64,000 bases of DNA from Malaya genurostris (GCF_030247185.1 NC_080571.1:7251001-7315000); one strand, 5' to 3'. Positions 1 through 11,611 are shown, counted from the first letter of the stretch. Program-made: numbers and translations. Notes: generated by a model from the sequence alone, not told the origin.

Positions 1-487
1 TTTTTTTTCACATGTTTGTATATAACTCGAAAATTAAAGCGATGACATGTACATTTTTTTGATTCAAAATATTGAAATCATTACCAGAAACAATGTATTG
101 ATGATCAAAATTATATATCCGTTCAAAGAATCTCAAGAAATTTGGTACAAATACAGAGAATTTGTGTTATTGGGAAAATTTTGCCAAACAACATGAAATC
201 AAAACTTTTAAATTTTATGGCATATATTTTTTTATTATTTTAGTTGGAAATTTAATATAAACAAAATTTACAAAAAAAAAACTGAAACTTGGATTTCACT
301 GGAAATTTTAAAATTTTTAGTAAATAACCTAAAACTCTTTAAATATTTTTGTATTGGACAAACGATCTAAACAATTTTTATGCACAACACAAACGCATTT
401 AATAACTACTAAAATTCTGGTTTTGTTGTAGGTTTGCCGTAGAATCTCAAAAAATAGATAAAAGATCGGAAATTTTAAAATTTCCGA
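1..487. repeat. Left arm of a long inverted repeat
   Basis: This arm reads as the reverse complement of about 2362-2850, with high identity along its length. For example, the block around 349-385 returns inverted near 2465-2500. It begins at the window edge, so the true outer end is unseen. The arm is very AT-rich and has no coding signal. It could be the terminal repeat of a 2.85-kb element or one of two inverted copies of a dispersed repeat; the sequence does not decide between these. Confidence 0.8.
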
Positions 488-1194
488 GTTAAATTGCATT
501 GCACAGTGGTCCGGATCCACAATTTAGGGGGCTTTGTGGCTTAACCTTATACTTTAGAGCTATGATGTCTTCAAAACAAATGATCAGTGAAGATAAACCA
601 TATGACGATGTACATGGTATTAGGGTGGCTCTTATTATTAAGGTGATCCGAAACTTATTTTCCGGATGTATTGAGATAGAGGACTGCATTTTTCGGCAAA
701 ACTTTAGATAAACTTATATCGAGCAGCTTTTCTGAGGACATCATAGTAGTATCTGCAACGGTTTTAGTGTTACAGCTATTTTTAAAGAGCAACTTAGTGT
801 GTTCCTCAAAAAATCAGATTTTTTGCTCTAGCATTTATATTTTTCTCTTTTCGTATAGGTATCTTTGAACATCTTTTAGAGTTTGTTAAAACCAATTTTT
901 TAATGACTGGCGTGTTCAGGTAGCGTTTTCTGAACCGAAGTTATGAGCAAAACTAGTTCAAAAACAGGTTATTTTTAAACTGCTATATCTAACATTGAGG
1001 AAAACGAAAAAAATCCGTTTCTTGTATTTGACAAAAAATATTTTCGAGCATGTTTATAAAAAAAGGCGGAGGAGATATTTTTTAAAATTTTTTTAAATTA
1101 TGTTCATACATTGGATTTTTTCATTGAAAAATATTCGTATCAGTCATTTATTAGCTATATAAGGTATTTTTGTCTTCTAAAGTGTCAAATTAAT
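488..1194. other. Unassigned spacer
   Basis: This is AT-rich sequence between the left inverted-repeat arm and repeat R1. The short open stretches here lack codon structure or recognisable motifs, and I see no gene, RNA or clear repeat. Confidence 0.5.
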
Positions 1195-1545
1195 TCAAGT
1201 GCATATTTGGGAAGAAATCGTTCTGCATTCTTCGGGGAATGCAGAATGGTGTCGCTTTTGTAAAATCTATAACGCCTCTCGGTGGTTGGAGGTTCTATCA
1301 ACCGTGCATTTTGGCACCTGCAGATCGTTCAGCATCCTTTCGGGGATGCAGGACGACTTATTTCTTTCTGTTTTGTGCTGTTTTCCCACCTCACCCAATT
1401 CTCAATTCCCTTCCATGTTCCTTTTATCCTTCCCCTCCCATCAGGAAGTTGATGAGAAGCTACGCAAGGCACGAATCTCCAAATAACTAGGGGAACATGC
1501 CACTTGAGCCAATTAGTTCTGATAACATAGGTGTAGGGTTCCATT
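1195..1545 (+). repeat. Dispersed repeat R1, copy 1
   Basis: This block is repeated at 13437-13735. Both copies share the region with 'gtgtcgcttttgtaaaatct', the pyrimidine-rich stretch around 'ttttcccacctcaccca', and an end reading 'tgccacttgagccaat'. A non-coding block with a shared fixed end could be the 3' untranslated tail of a non-LTR retrotransposon, but no reverse transcriptase lies upstream. The family is not identified. Confidence 0.6.
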
Positions 1546-1835
1546 CAGTAAAAAGCATTCAAACGAAGAGGTTGTTTTTCGAGACGAAGACAACTGTAGG
1601 CTGCGAATAGATTGGTCGGTAGGTGCAAATCGCAAAGGCTGCTGCAAAGCCAATATTCGGGGCGATTCCAGTTTCATAAGTGCCTGAAATAGTGGAACTC
1701 ACTTCACTGAGAAATATGGCCTAACCGATTTGAGAACTGTTTCAATTTGTAGGTTACACTAGTTCATGCACTAGCTTTCATGTTTTTCAAAAATCAAACA
1801 AAACTGTTTGAAGAATACATTTTTATATGAGAATA

Positions 1836-1892
1836 AGAGAGATATGAGAAAGGCATCATTACACAACTAGGTGGATAAAAACAAGTTTTACT
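1836..1892 (+). repeat. Right-end module of the tandem-core repeat family
   Basis: The motif 'gaaaggcatcattacac' followed by 'aactaggtgga' and an A-rich/T-rich end recurs at 23648-23705, 31848-31905 and 44405-44455, and inverted at 60008-60055. In the other copies it closes a unit with ~157-bp tandem cores. Here no cores are seen upstream, so this is an isolated or decayed end. Confidence 0.6.
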
Positions 1893-2361
1893 TAATTTCG
1901 TATGATTTTTGTGCTAAATTCAGAATTCTACTTTTTCTAAATTGTTTACTAATAGAAAATTCAAATAATTTTCGAATTCTATACATTCCGAAATAATTCA
2001 AAGTTTGTAATATTTAAATTCTAATATTCTATCGATTATAATTGATGTCGTTTAGGATAGCGGAAAATTTAAGATATATTTTTTTGTTCTCGATTGCTAG
2101 TAAAACAAAAATCAAGCAATATTTTTTTAAAACTTTAGTTGGTTTCTTTGGCCATGGGTTAGTATATGGAATTCGTATAAATTTACGTTCTATTTCTTTT
2201 TGTACAAAGCCATTGAAATAATTTAAAATTTTCGTGTTGTAACAAAATTTATTTTATTAATAGAAACAAATTCTACGTCTCTTTGAAACAGATGAAATTC
2301 AAAACGGATTCCAATATTTTCACTTTCATTTGCAGAAACGTTGGAACGCAATATATATCAG
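1893..2361. other. Unassigned AT-rich spacer
   Basis: This is AT-rich DNA between the right-end module and the right inverted-repeat arm. I see no coding, RNA or repeat signal that I can support. Confidence 0.4.
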
Positions 2362-2850
2362 AAATTTTGAAATTTTCGATCTTCTATCGAATTTTTGAGA
2401 TTTTACGGAAAACCTAAAACAAAAAAACCCAATTTTAGTAGTTATCAATTCCGTTTGGGTTGTGCATGAAAATTGTTTAGATCTTTTGTCCAATACAAAA
2501 ACATTATTATTTTTAGAGATTAGGTATATTTACCAAAATTTTTAAGATTTTCAGTGAAATCCAAGTTTCAGTTTTTTTGTAAATTTTGTTCATAATAAAT
2601 TTCCAACTAAAATAATAAAAAAATATATGTCATAAAATTTCAAAGTTTTGTTTTGTTTTTTTTTTGGCAAAATTTTCCCAATAATAGAAATTCTCTGTAT
2701 TTGTACCAAATTTCTTGAGATTGTTTGAACGGATATATATTTTTGATCATCAATACATTGTTTCTGGTAATGATTCCAATATTCTGAATCAAAAAAATGT
2801 ACATGTCATCGCTTTAATTTTTGTGTTATATACAAACATGTGAAAAAAAT
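2362..2850. repeat. Right arm of the long inverted repeat
   Basis: This is the reverse complement of 1-487, with small substitutions and indels throughout. The outer end here ('acatgtgaaaaaaa' near 2836-2849) matches the T-run and 'cacatgt' at positions 1-13. The spacer between the arms is about 1.87 kb and holds repeat R1 and a tandem-core end module. Confidence 0.8.
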
Positions 2851-3735
2851 TGAAAAATTCATATATATTTATAAATTCATCGATTTCTCAATATTTTCTT
2901 CTGATTGTGCAGGAAAGGTAGTTGAGCGAAAATTGTAGCTGGTATCACTAGCAATCGAATGATGTATAAAAATATATAGGTCATCGCTTTGAATTTCGAG
3001 ATATTTACGATCATAGTAAAAAGTCTCATCTTTTTTTAGGTCATCTATCTACAGTTTTCATTATAACTTTGGGTAGACAACCCTATTTTTAGTTTTTTTC
3101 AGTGCATTGTATTTGTGGATGTAGTACCTTTCCAATGGTGAACAAATTTTGAAGATCGGTTGACTAACAACAAAGTTATGACTCGGTAAAGTTGAAGTAT
3201 TCAATATTTTCTATGCGACGTTTATGCCAAAGGAAAGAAAATTGGAAAGCAGATAGGGCATATTAGGCGCGTGAAAAATACTTGGAACGGGAAAAATCAA
3301 ATTTTCATTGGTTTTCCTTCGCCAATCGTCTGCTACAAAGTTTTGGAATCAATCTACGAACTTCACAAAATTCGAGGGTGTAAAATTTATTGAGATTCGT
3401 TGAAAAACAGCCGAGCTAAGACAGCTCAAAGTTACCGTTCCAACTTTTTTTGAGGCTTGGTATTTGGAGTGTTAATGTGCATGATAGTTGCAAGAAAAGT
3501 GGTAGTGGTCACCCGTTGATTTTCAAGCTCACACGAATCGAAAAACAACCCAAATTACACACTTTCGAGTCACCAGAGCGGTGGTAATAAAAATAACGAA
3601 ACAAATAATATAAATTATGGTTCTAATCAAGCATTGAACTTATTGAATGTTTTCACCCAGATACTTGCCGTAGGGAACTTCCCTCCAACGCATGAATATA
3701 GTTTTACGTTTAATTTATATGTAAAAGCCTTCATA
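2851..3735. other. Unassigned region
   Basis: No gene was found. Short phrases such as 'gaagatcggttgactaac' near 3153 weakly recall the tandem-core family, but the match is too poor to annotate. Confidence 0.4.
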
Positions 3736-3737
3736 AG

Positions 3738-3925
3738 TGCCCGGGTTGGCAGTTCAATGCATAGGGCGCTGATCTTACAAGCCAGTTTTCGTATGTTCGA
3801 GCTCCGACCTGGAAGGATTCTTAGTGTCAGTAGAATCATAACATCAGCCATCGAATGATTCTGTACGCTAAGAATCGACTGCGAAGTCTGTTGAAACAGA
3901 AGATCAAATTCCACAAACGCTTCAT
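3738..3925 (+). mobile_element. tRNA-headed SINE, family 2, copy 1
   Basis: The head contains A-box-like 'ggcagttcaatgcatagg' and B-box-like 'tgttcgagctccgac', as expected for an internal RNA polymerase III promoter. The body block 'cgactgcgaagtctgttgaa' at about 3877-3896 recurs inverted at 47212-47418 together with the head, so head and body travel as a unit. A partial copy of the middle section lies near 19325-19385. It encodes no protein; mobilisation would depend on a partner LINE, which is known for SINEs in general and inferred here. Confidence 0.7.
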
Positions 3926-4545
3926 GAATGAAAGCATAACGGAAGAAAATTTCAATCAGCTCTCAGATGAACTTTATCGATGTGCATCCGGTCGATTTTA
4001 TTCAAGTATGGTAATTTTCTTCGATTTCGTCTATTGGAAAGCGCCTCGATTTTTTCTAATGCATCAACTGAAACACTGACAAAATAATCCAAATGCTGGT
4101 TTTTTTTTTGCTTTATATTTTATGTTTATTTCGTTTCTGGCACACAGAAATTGGTTCTCATTTGAATAAAACCAATCGTTTCAATACGAGGAGAAAACAA
4201 GTGTTCTGAGCTTGCATGGTAAAAATTTGAATTTATTTTTTGGAATAGCAACAAAAAAGATAATTTACTTATAATCCTAGCGAATAATTAAAAACAAGTT
4301 GTATTGCAAAAAACATTTAGGTGTCGTTTTTTTGTAGCAGCTTGCGATGAACACTTTCCCAAACGAACCGAAATCAAAACCATATAAAGAAAAATGTATT
4401 GTGGTGTATATGAACGCTTCGATTTACCAAAAAAAACCTATTAAAAAACCGTGTTGACAGAAAAATTGTTTTTGACTGTCATTTAGGAATTTGGTAACTC
4501 ATGGGTATCCAGTTTGTGCAAAGTGCACACGACTATTTTACTAGC
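3926..4545. other. Unassigned region
   Basis: This is AT-rich sequence with no coding support. It ends where the inverted pair at 4546-4720 begins. Confidence 0.4.
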
Positions 4546-4720
4546 TATTACGTTTCCTCTTAGACTCAACAGTGAATTAGCAGATTATGTGGGAATGCTA
4601 ATGCCACCTCGCTGGTCAATAGCATTTACTTTACATCTGCTTAACGAATCATGTTGGAATTAGCAGTCCTGAATAATCTGCTAATGCGCTGATGAATCTA
4701 AGACGTAATGTTATAGTCGG
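4546..4720. ncRNA. Decayed hammerhead-like inverted pair
   Basis: The two ends are inverted copies. The left end, read on the minus strand, gives 'cactgttgagtctaagagg' followed by aaacgt. The right end, on the plus strand, gives 'gcgctgatgaatctaagacg' followed by taatgt. Both resemble the hammerhead core (CTGATGA, a short stem II, GAAA). A further paired segment, 'attagcagattat', lies just inside. Both cores carry changes at invariant positions (CTGTTGA on one strand, GTAA in place of GAAA on the other), so neither is expected to cleave. It looks like a relative of the intact candidate at 29314-29412. Confidence 0.5.
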
Positions 4721-4889
4721 TCGTTTCATAATTTTAAATATATCTATACACCGAAACCTCCATTTACGAACTAAACGAGGGTTCGTAAAAAGAGGTAGTT
4801 CGTAAAAAAAGTTTACGTTATTTGGGATTTGGTTCGTAAAAAAAGTTTACGTTATTTGGAATTTACTTCGTAAAAAAAGTTTTGTGTGG

Positions 4890-5716
4890 TTATTGTGGAA
4901 ACCGCGCATCATATGTTTATTTTCGGAACGGATGTGAAGAGTAAGTGCAAGGAAATGATGTTTGGGCTCATTTCAAAATCCAAGATGGCGGCTTCCGGTT
5001 TATTGAGATTGCCTAAAACCCCAAACAATATGGGTATCTTCGGAACGGAATTGATGAGTAGATGTCGGAAAACGATGTTTGAAATGGTTCTGAAATCCAA
5101 GATGGCGACTTCCGGTTTGTTGATATTCCTTGAAAATCCTCACAATATGGATATATTCGGAACGGAATTGATGAGTTTCAAGGAATATCAACAAATCGGA
5201 AGTCGCCATCTTGGATTTCAGAACCACTTCAAACATCATTTTCCGACATCTACTCATCAATTCCGTTTCGAAAATACCCATTTTGCAAGGGGTTTCAAGG
5301 AATATCGATAAACCGGAAGTCGACATCTTGGATTTCAGAACCACCTCAAACATCATTTTCCGACATCTACTCATTAACCCCGTTCCGAAAATACCCATAT
5401 TGTATGGGTTTTCAAGGAATATCAACAAACCGGAAGTCGCCATCTTGAATTTAAAAACTACCTCAAACATCGTTTTCTGACATCTACTCATCAATTCCGT
5501 TCCGAAAATACCCATATTGTAAGGGTTCTCAAGGAATATCAACAAACCGGAAGTCGCCATCTTGGATTTCAGAACCACTTCAAACATCGTTTTCCGACAT
5601 CTACTCATCAATTCCGTTTCGAAAATACCCATTTTGCAAGGGTTTTCAAGGAATATCAATCAACCGGAAGCCGCCATCTTGGATTTAAGAACCACCTCAA
5701 ATATCGTTTTCCGAAA
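4890..5716. repeat. Palindromic array of 117-bp units
   Basis: Units run forward from about 4890 to 5176, then reverse orientation at 5176/5177 and continue inverted to 5716. Right-arm unit starts are at 5177, 5294, 5411, 5528 and 5645, an exact 117-bp period. The left arm shows the same period (4982 and 5099). Each unit includes 'caagatggcgacttccggtt' or its complement. Long open frames run across both strands only because 117 is divisible by three; they are repeat shadows, not genes. This is a fold-back structure able to form a long hairpin. Confidence 0.9.
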
Positions 5717-5727
5717 AGATGATTTTT

Positions 5728-5818
5728 TTGGAAAAAGATACGCTCAAAGACAGGACTCGAACCTGCGTTCTTATGCATTCCGTGCATACGCGCTGCCATT
5801 TCGCCACTCTGAATCTTG
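5728..5818 (-). mobile_element. tRNA-like SINE, family 3, copy 1
   Basis: Read on the minus strand this gives a tRNA-like arrangement: 'gtggcgaaatggcagcgcg' (A-box-like), a short anticodon-like arm, and 'cgcaggttcgagtcctg' (B box), followed by 'gagcgtatctttttcc' and an A-rich end. The same segment occurs at 56072-56165 in the same orientation, and similarity stops near the tRNA 5' end in both. It abuts the palindromic array. A tRNA pseudogene is possible, but the shared 3' tail favours a SINE. Confidence 0.6.
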
Positions 5819-6475
5819 TTTTAGTCACTCTAAAACGCCAGACAGACATAGTAGAACGTACATCGAACATGGTCTACATCCTGGCCGTCACCCGATCGAT
5901 ACCTTACATCCAAACATCTTCTCTGTCCATCAAACACTAGTCTTCTCGCTTTATACCTATTTCTCCGATCAAGCATTGAGTAGGAGAGTGTATGTTATTT
6001 ATAATCGCTTGTCACCTTCTTTAATGGTGCCAGTCGCTGACTGGACATCGTATGGATTTCTGTACAATTGGCTTAGTTTTCGAGTCTACCCCATTCAGAG
6101 AAAGTAACTAGTTTGAGTACAGTCTCTGCGTGGTTTTTTAACAACTTTTCATGTATGCCATTTAGTTCATCGAACGACAAGTAATAATATCAAAAAGGAG
6201 GAAGCAATAGTTTGATCATACACAATTGTATTGAGTCAACCATATTTAAAATTTATTTTAAAAAATTCAATAAAAATGTTTTACAAATAGAATTTTCTTT
6301 ACCCAATCATTAAACAGTAGCAAGTTTATAACAAAAGCAGCCTCCGCAACAAGTGTTGATATAAGTCCGGTCTTGTTAGTAGCTTGATAACAATTTTTTT
6401 AATAATTTAAAGAAGAAAGAAAATTTTTTTTCTGGTTGGGTAACTTATGCTATATTCACAAACCCATTTTGACTT
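5819..6475. other. Unassigned region
   Basis: One plus-strand frame is open to about 6107, but it runs through the array and SINE and has no recognisable domain. No gene is supported. Confidence 0.4.
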
Positions 6476-6562
6476 TGATTTTACGTTTCGACTTTTACCC
6501 ATCAGCCGTTGGGTTCAACAAAAACTGCTACGCACTGATGAGTCGAAGACGAATCGTAGAAA
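6476..6562. ncRNA. Decayed hammerhead-like inverted pair
   Basis: The plus strand carries 'cactgatgagtcgaagacg' followed by aatcgtag. This is a full CTGATGA and a 3-bp stem II with a GAA loop, but GAAT replaces GAAA. About 20 bp upstream, the minus strand carries 'ctgatgggtaaaagtcgaaa', a second core with A9 changed to G. The inverted-pair layout matches 4546-4720. No convincing stem III with a cleavage triplet is seen, so activity is unlikely. Confidence 0.5.
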
Positions 6563-9299
6563 CAAAGTAAAAATTTTCTAACAATTAACAAAAAGAGCAA
6601 CAGTTCAGACATGATACTTTGAGATGTAACTGTTGTTCAATGTTCAATTTATTAATACAAATGTATGTCCCGGATCAAGCTAAGACTTAATTTTTATTTT
6701 GATAAAAATTAAAATGACTTTCGAAGACTCTGACCCGTGGCAACTCGCTATTTCCTACTCTACTAATTCTGATAACAAAGGTTCTAGCTGAAATGATTGT
6801 TTTAGTTTTGTATAAAGAGAAGAGCGATCGAGAGGTCTAAATATACCACTAGGTCTTAACAAAAAGCGACTGGATCATCAACAACCAAGGAATTTACTCA
6901 CACAACACTAAATATATCCGATCACAAATCAAATCATTATCTACCACATAACCATTAACAGCTGAGTGCACTGTTCATTGAAAATTTACAAATTGGCATT
7001 GTTTCATAACTTACCTCATAAAACAATCATCATTGCAATACGCTTCAGTAATAGCAATAACCCATTTTCGAGTCAACGGAGGAACTCGGCTAAACAGCTA
7101 TCACATACGCACATTTCCCACTTCGGTACACAGACACTTTCCCAAGCCCAACCAAACCACAGGCGATAATTGCAAGTCGTAAATTTTTCACACAGACCAA
7201 CACTTTGACTCCGTCACGTCATACGGGCTGGACAGCGGTAGTGGGCTGACCGGAGGCGCTGTAGCCTCTCCCGTTTTATACCCTCGAACGGTGGATAATT
7301 ATTTCAAATTATCCAGTCCGTTAAACGCCCCAATCCACGCCAAATTGGATGGTTAATGGATTGACGATGGTCAAGAGAGATGAAAGTGATCCCACGCGGA
7401 ATCGGCCGGTTAACCTAGTTCCAGTGTGAGTGAAAGAGAGAGAGAGACAGAGTGAGAGAATGATGAGGTTATAATACCAGTTTCAATAAATCGTTATGAA
7501 ACGCCAACGCAAGGAAACATTCCGCACGTATGCAATTTATAATGCTTCAGTAGGTTAATCCCTTTTGAACTAGTCCTCGAATGTTTTCGAATCCGGAGCA
7601 ATGCGAAGGCGTATCTAGTGAAGGTTCCGATTGAAGTCATATAATGAATAAGCTAAGCTGAGACTAAAATACTACTTTAAACACTTAAACAAGAAACAGA
7701 CATTTCTGCTACGTAACTCTCTGTGAAACTATCCATTAGTTGGCCACAAAGAACATAACTCATCATAGCTGCAGCGTGATTCGTGACCACCGCTGTCAGC
7801 GTAAAATAAATCTAATCCTGAATGTTGGCTAGCGTTGGTTAGAATATTGTTTACATAAATCATAATCACATTGGACCAATCTTTATTGATGGCTGTTCAC
7901 CCGAATTCCATTAATTGTGCAGCGGTTTCTGTTGCTTTGTTGAGAAAATTTGTAATTATCACAGTAATGAGTATGCGGGAGTATTTTGCTAGACCGAGCA
8001 AATAGCGTTCGCTACTGAAAATTACTCGCATTTCCAAAACGTGACATGATGACCGGGCAGGGAACCACTTTTTCCCTTCACTGATCGAATGTGTGAGAAA
8101 AAAACGTCAACATTTCGAGCCCTTCTACTACCCGGCCACTCGAGCTAACTATAATTTCTGCCACGGTGGCTCTACGCTAATGGGCTTCGCCGTGACACTA
8201 CACTGAAAGCTCATTTGTGCGTAAAAATCCCAACGGATTTAAACCATCCCGAACGCCTCCGGCCGCACCCTCTGGCCAACTCTGAAAGTGTCCCGTTCGC
8301 CCATTATAAATAGATTATACATCGCAACAAACATGTGTAATTCGAGCTCCCATGTGTATTTCGGAGTATTTCGTAGTGCGCTGCTAGTAGCTGTAATGGA
8401 ATCCAATATGTTTTTTGACTGCGGAAAAAGTGAGTCAAATCCCCATACACAACAAAAACTGAACCCGTAGCTGCTCGATATAATTGCACTGTCACCCGTT
8501 CTCGTGGTGGTTTACAGCAGCCTCCACGCACACACACACCCCTCCCTGCTAGCACACACCGGCAGCAGCATTTATCGGGGTCGGATTCCTTTTTTATTTT
8601 GCATGACCGGCCATCCTACACACGGCCACCGGCAACTGCAGGGTAAAACGATTTTTAATCGAATTATTTATGGACCAGAAAACTTTAAAATTTGTTTAAC
8701 CAATTTATCAAAAGCGCACTCTTTGTCGGTGTGTATGTGTGTATCGTTACCGTGGCGCCTGTGACTCTCCCCGAGGGCCAGATCGGAGGTCACTAGCAAA
8801 CGTGTGCAGTAGCGGTAGAAGATGCGTTCTAGTGGACTTTTTGTTTCCGACATCGGATCTTCCCACCAAACTGAATTCACCCGGACAGAGTGAGCGGCCG
8901 GTGGAAAGTAACGGAAAATGGAAGGGTTAGGAGAAAATTTTGCACAACAGTTGGTTCACACGAGCGACCATGGTTAAACTTGGACATAATGGAATTTGAG
9001 CGAGTAGCTTAAGTTGAATGTTCCTAGAAAATGTTTTGTTAATAAATATTAATTGAATAAAATGCAGTCCATTTAAGGACAACAATTAGTCCGTGCCATG
9101 GACATGTTTCAACCACACGGGAATTATATTGCAAAACATTTTACTGAGACAAAAATTGGAAAAGGTTTCGAGACAAGCTTTCACTGAATTCACATGCTTT
9201 GGTCTATAAGCCTATATAAATTGTACCACCGCTTTAATACCCATTAGCCGTGTTTTACTCGGGACGCTCTTTAAAAACATTTCTATAGGGAAAAAAATT
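6563..9299. other. Unassigned, partly GC-rich region
   Basis: This stretch differs from the surrounding AT-rich repeats: it is richer in GC and seems single-copy within the window. It includes a short GA microsatellite (about 7433-7450) and a CA-rich patch (about 8528-8540). Several short open frames exist, but none shows a domain or a consistent splice context. It may be host intron or intergenic DNA, possibly regulatory. Confidence 0.4.
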
Positions 9300-9451
9300 T
9301 GTTCAATATTGGGGAACGGGTATAGGGTGATGTGTAAGTCGATGCCCACCTGGGTTCGATTGCCAATCCCGCACATAAGGTCAGAGAGGTTTTCTTAATG
9401 ACCTCAAGGTGTAAACCTCTATAATAGTAACAAAAAATGCTGTTCAATATT
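9300..9451 (+). mobile_element. tRNA-headed SINE, family 1, with target duplications
   Basis: An 11-bp direct repeat, 'tgttcaatatt', sits at 9300-9310 and 9441-9451 and flanks the SINE body (9311-9440). The head reads 'gaacgggtatagggtgatg' (A-box-like) and then 'cctgggttcgattgccaatc' (B box). The tail ends in an A-rich run before the second duplication. Related copies occur on the minus strand at 56619-56771 and, less complete, near 15475-15590. The tRNA origin is seen; the family name (possibly Feilai-like) is a guess. Confidence 0.85.
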
Positions 9452-9956
9452 CAGAAACAGTCGAGCTTTTTATTCACATTTTGTTCCGTTCACCACGATT
9501 TTTTCACGGTAAAGCAGCTAAAATGTAAATGAAATCAATCATCGTAGGGGTCACCCTAAGAGTCACCAGAGAGCATATTAGTATTGCAAAGAAATCTTTT
9601 GTACTTTTCGCGGTTTTAATGCAAGACAATGGAAACGAGTCTATCCCAGGGAAGGTTTAATAGAAATCCGCACAATTCGAAACACGTAGGATGTTGTTTC
9701 TTAAAACTATATCCAAGTTATCAAAAAACAATGCTTTAATTAATTCAAACATCATCATCTCAATAAACCATCCATCTTCAAAGTACATAGAAAGACTGGG
9801 ATTTATTATCTAGAATTTTAGGAGGACCTCCAACAGACTTGGTATACTGGTATGAGGTAAGCGTATTTTGTTAAAATGAAACAATAATCAATTCTTTAAC
9901 CATTGCTTTCTACACCCCTTGACCATCTTTCTGATAATTTCTAGATAGCACATCAA
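9452..9956. other. Unassigned region
   Basis: This is the flank between the SINE and the DD37D transposon. No coding or repeat signal was recognised. Confidence 0.4.
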
Positions 9957-9958
9957 TA

Positions 9959-11257
9959 AAGACTGTCCCAGAAAGTATGGACGCACTTTAATTTCGCTGT
10001 AAATAATTCACAAGTGTTAGATATTCAAATTTTATTCAATATACTGATAATATTAGACTACAACAACAGAATATTATTCTCAACATTTGCTACTTAGCCA
10101 TTGTAGACTAGCTGGCGCACCTTCTTGCGAACGTTCCTCATTAAATTCCGTACAGACTTCTTGGCGACAAGTTTTGACACTTTTTTCCAATCTTTTTCGA
10201 ACTGTTGAATGGTTTCGGCTGCCGAGACATGTTTCCTATGATGTGCCTTCGTTAATGCCCAAAATTCGTCAATTGGTCGAAGTTGTGGGCAATTTGGTGG
10301 ATTCGTGTCTTTTGAGACGAAAGTGACATTTTTGGTAGTATACCATTCTACCGTTGATTTCGAGTAGTGGCAAGAAGCAAAATCTAGCCAGACCACAACA
10401 GGATCCTTGTGGCTTCGAATCATGGGTAGAAGTCGTTTTTGTAAACATTCCTTGATGTATATTTCGCTGTTCATTGAAGCAGTGGTGATGAAGGGTATCT
10501 AAATTTTACCGCAGCTACAAATTGCTTGCCAGACCATAGCTTTCTTACTAAATTTTTCGACTTCAATCGATGTCTCGGACTGGTTTAACATTTGCCCTTC
10601 TCGCACCGTATAATATTGTGTTCCCGGCAAGGATTTGTAATCGAGTTTCACGTAGGTTTCGTCGACCATGATTCTGCAGTTCAAATTTCCAGCAAGAATC
10701 GTTTTGTACAGCTTTCGAACCCTCGGCCTGATCGATGCTTCTTGTTTCGGACTACATTTTGGTTGTTTCTGCTTCTTATAGGTTCGAAGATTCAAACGTT
10801 CTTCAGCACGAAGAACATTTGACTTCGAAGTGCCCACTTTTTTGGCCACATCCCGAACTGAAACCTCCTTCTTTTGCTCGAACGCCTTCAGTATACGTTC
10901 ATCCAAGAAGGTTAGCAGGACCTTTTTTTGACCCGTTTTCGGTTTATCCTCAAAGGTGTTATCCTCACCGAACTTCCTGATTGCATTTCGCACGGCCTTT
11001 TCACTTACTCCTTCCATTTTTGCTATCTTTCTCAGTGACAGTCCGCGCTCTGTGCACCATTTGTACACAATTTTTCGACGTTGTTCTGCGGAAAGTCCAC
11101 GCATTTCGAAACAAACTAATGAAAACGAATAAACAACTGCACAAGTGGTTAGAGAAGAGTGTAAACAACATGGCGCAGCCATAAAAATTGACAGATTCTG
11201 AACCATTGGGAAATGGCAGCGGTTTTTGGTTGCGTCCATACTTTCTGGGACAGTCTT
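9959..11257 (-). mobile_element. Tc1-mariner superfamily DD37D transposon, nearly complete
   Basis: The ends are perfect 27-bp terminal inverted repeats (9959-9985 and 11231-11257), starting 'aagactgtcccagaaagtat'. TA dinucleotides flank both ends (9957-9958 and 11258-11259), the standard target duplication for this superfamily. The 1.3-kb length, intact ends and almost intact transposase suggest a fairly recent insertion that has since lost activity through one stop codon. Confidence 0.95.
10094..11104 (-). pseudogene. DD37D transposase with one nonsense codon
   Basis: The transposase starts at the ATG at 11104 (MRGLSAEQRRK). The open frame extends further upstream, but only through the terminal repeat, so that part is not coding. 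Two N-terminal helix-turn-helix segments ('LRKIAKMEGVSEKAVRNAIR' and 'VRDVAKKVGTSKSNVL') should bind the terminal repeats. The catalytic triad follows: D in MVDETYV, D in VVWLDFASCHYS, and D in RPIDEFW, with 37 residues between the last two. A TAG at 10499-10501 interrupts the frame after 'CSCGKI' and the same frame resumes directly. Total length is 336 codon positions, typical for the family. It would cut and paste its own element in the nucleus if read through. Confidence 0.9.
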
Positions 11258-11259
11258 TA

Positions 11260-11609
11260 TTGTCTCGTTCGTCACTTGTGTCGCTTACAGATACGATACT
11301 TTGATTGAGATCGTTTTGTCGTTTTTCCGTTACAAGTAAACGACTCGTCAATACATAGTAGTGCTTGTTGGACCCCTACACAAATAGTGACTTTTCCTTA
11401 CTTGAGTCACAGAGAACAGACATCCAAGAAATTTATTGGTTAAAATAAGCAAAGCGATCACCAAGTAACAATTAACCTATAAAGGAACTCGCATCGCTTG
11501 TGGTCTCTTACCTGCACACAATTATAATTCATGCATGCAAAATCGTACGCAACAGTAATTCTAACGAATTTTTACTTGCATGCTTTACACAGGTTCCTAA
11601 AAAAAAGTG
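11260..11609. other. Short unassigned spacer between two transposons
   Basis: This is AT-rich sequence between the DD37D element and the DD37E element, with no feature recognised. Confidence 0.4.
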
Positions 11610-11611
11610 TA

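Noticed and set aside
4886..5659. Open frames of 141 and 219 codons across the 117-bp array
   Set aside because: The repeat period is a multiple of three, so any stop-free frame stays open through every unit. The frames occur on both strands and carry no domain.
5728..5818. Functional tRNA gene
   Set aside because: The A and B boxes are tRNA-like, but the anticodon arm is irregular and the same block with the same tail recurs at 56072-56165, which fits a SINE.
11105..11275. N-terminal extension of the DD37D transposase
   Set aside because: The upstream open frame runs through the terminal inverted repeat and past the element end. The family start fits the ATG at 11104.
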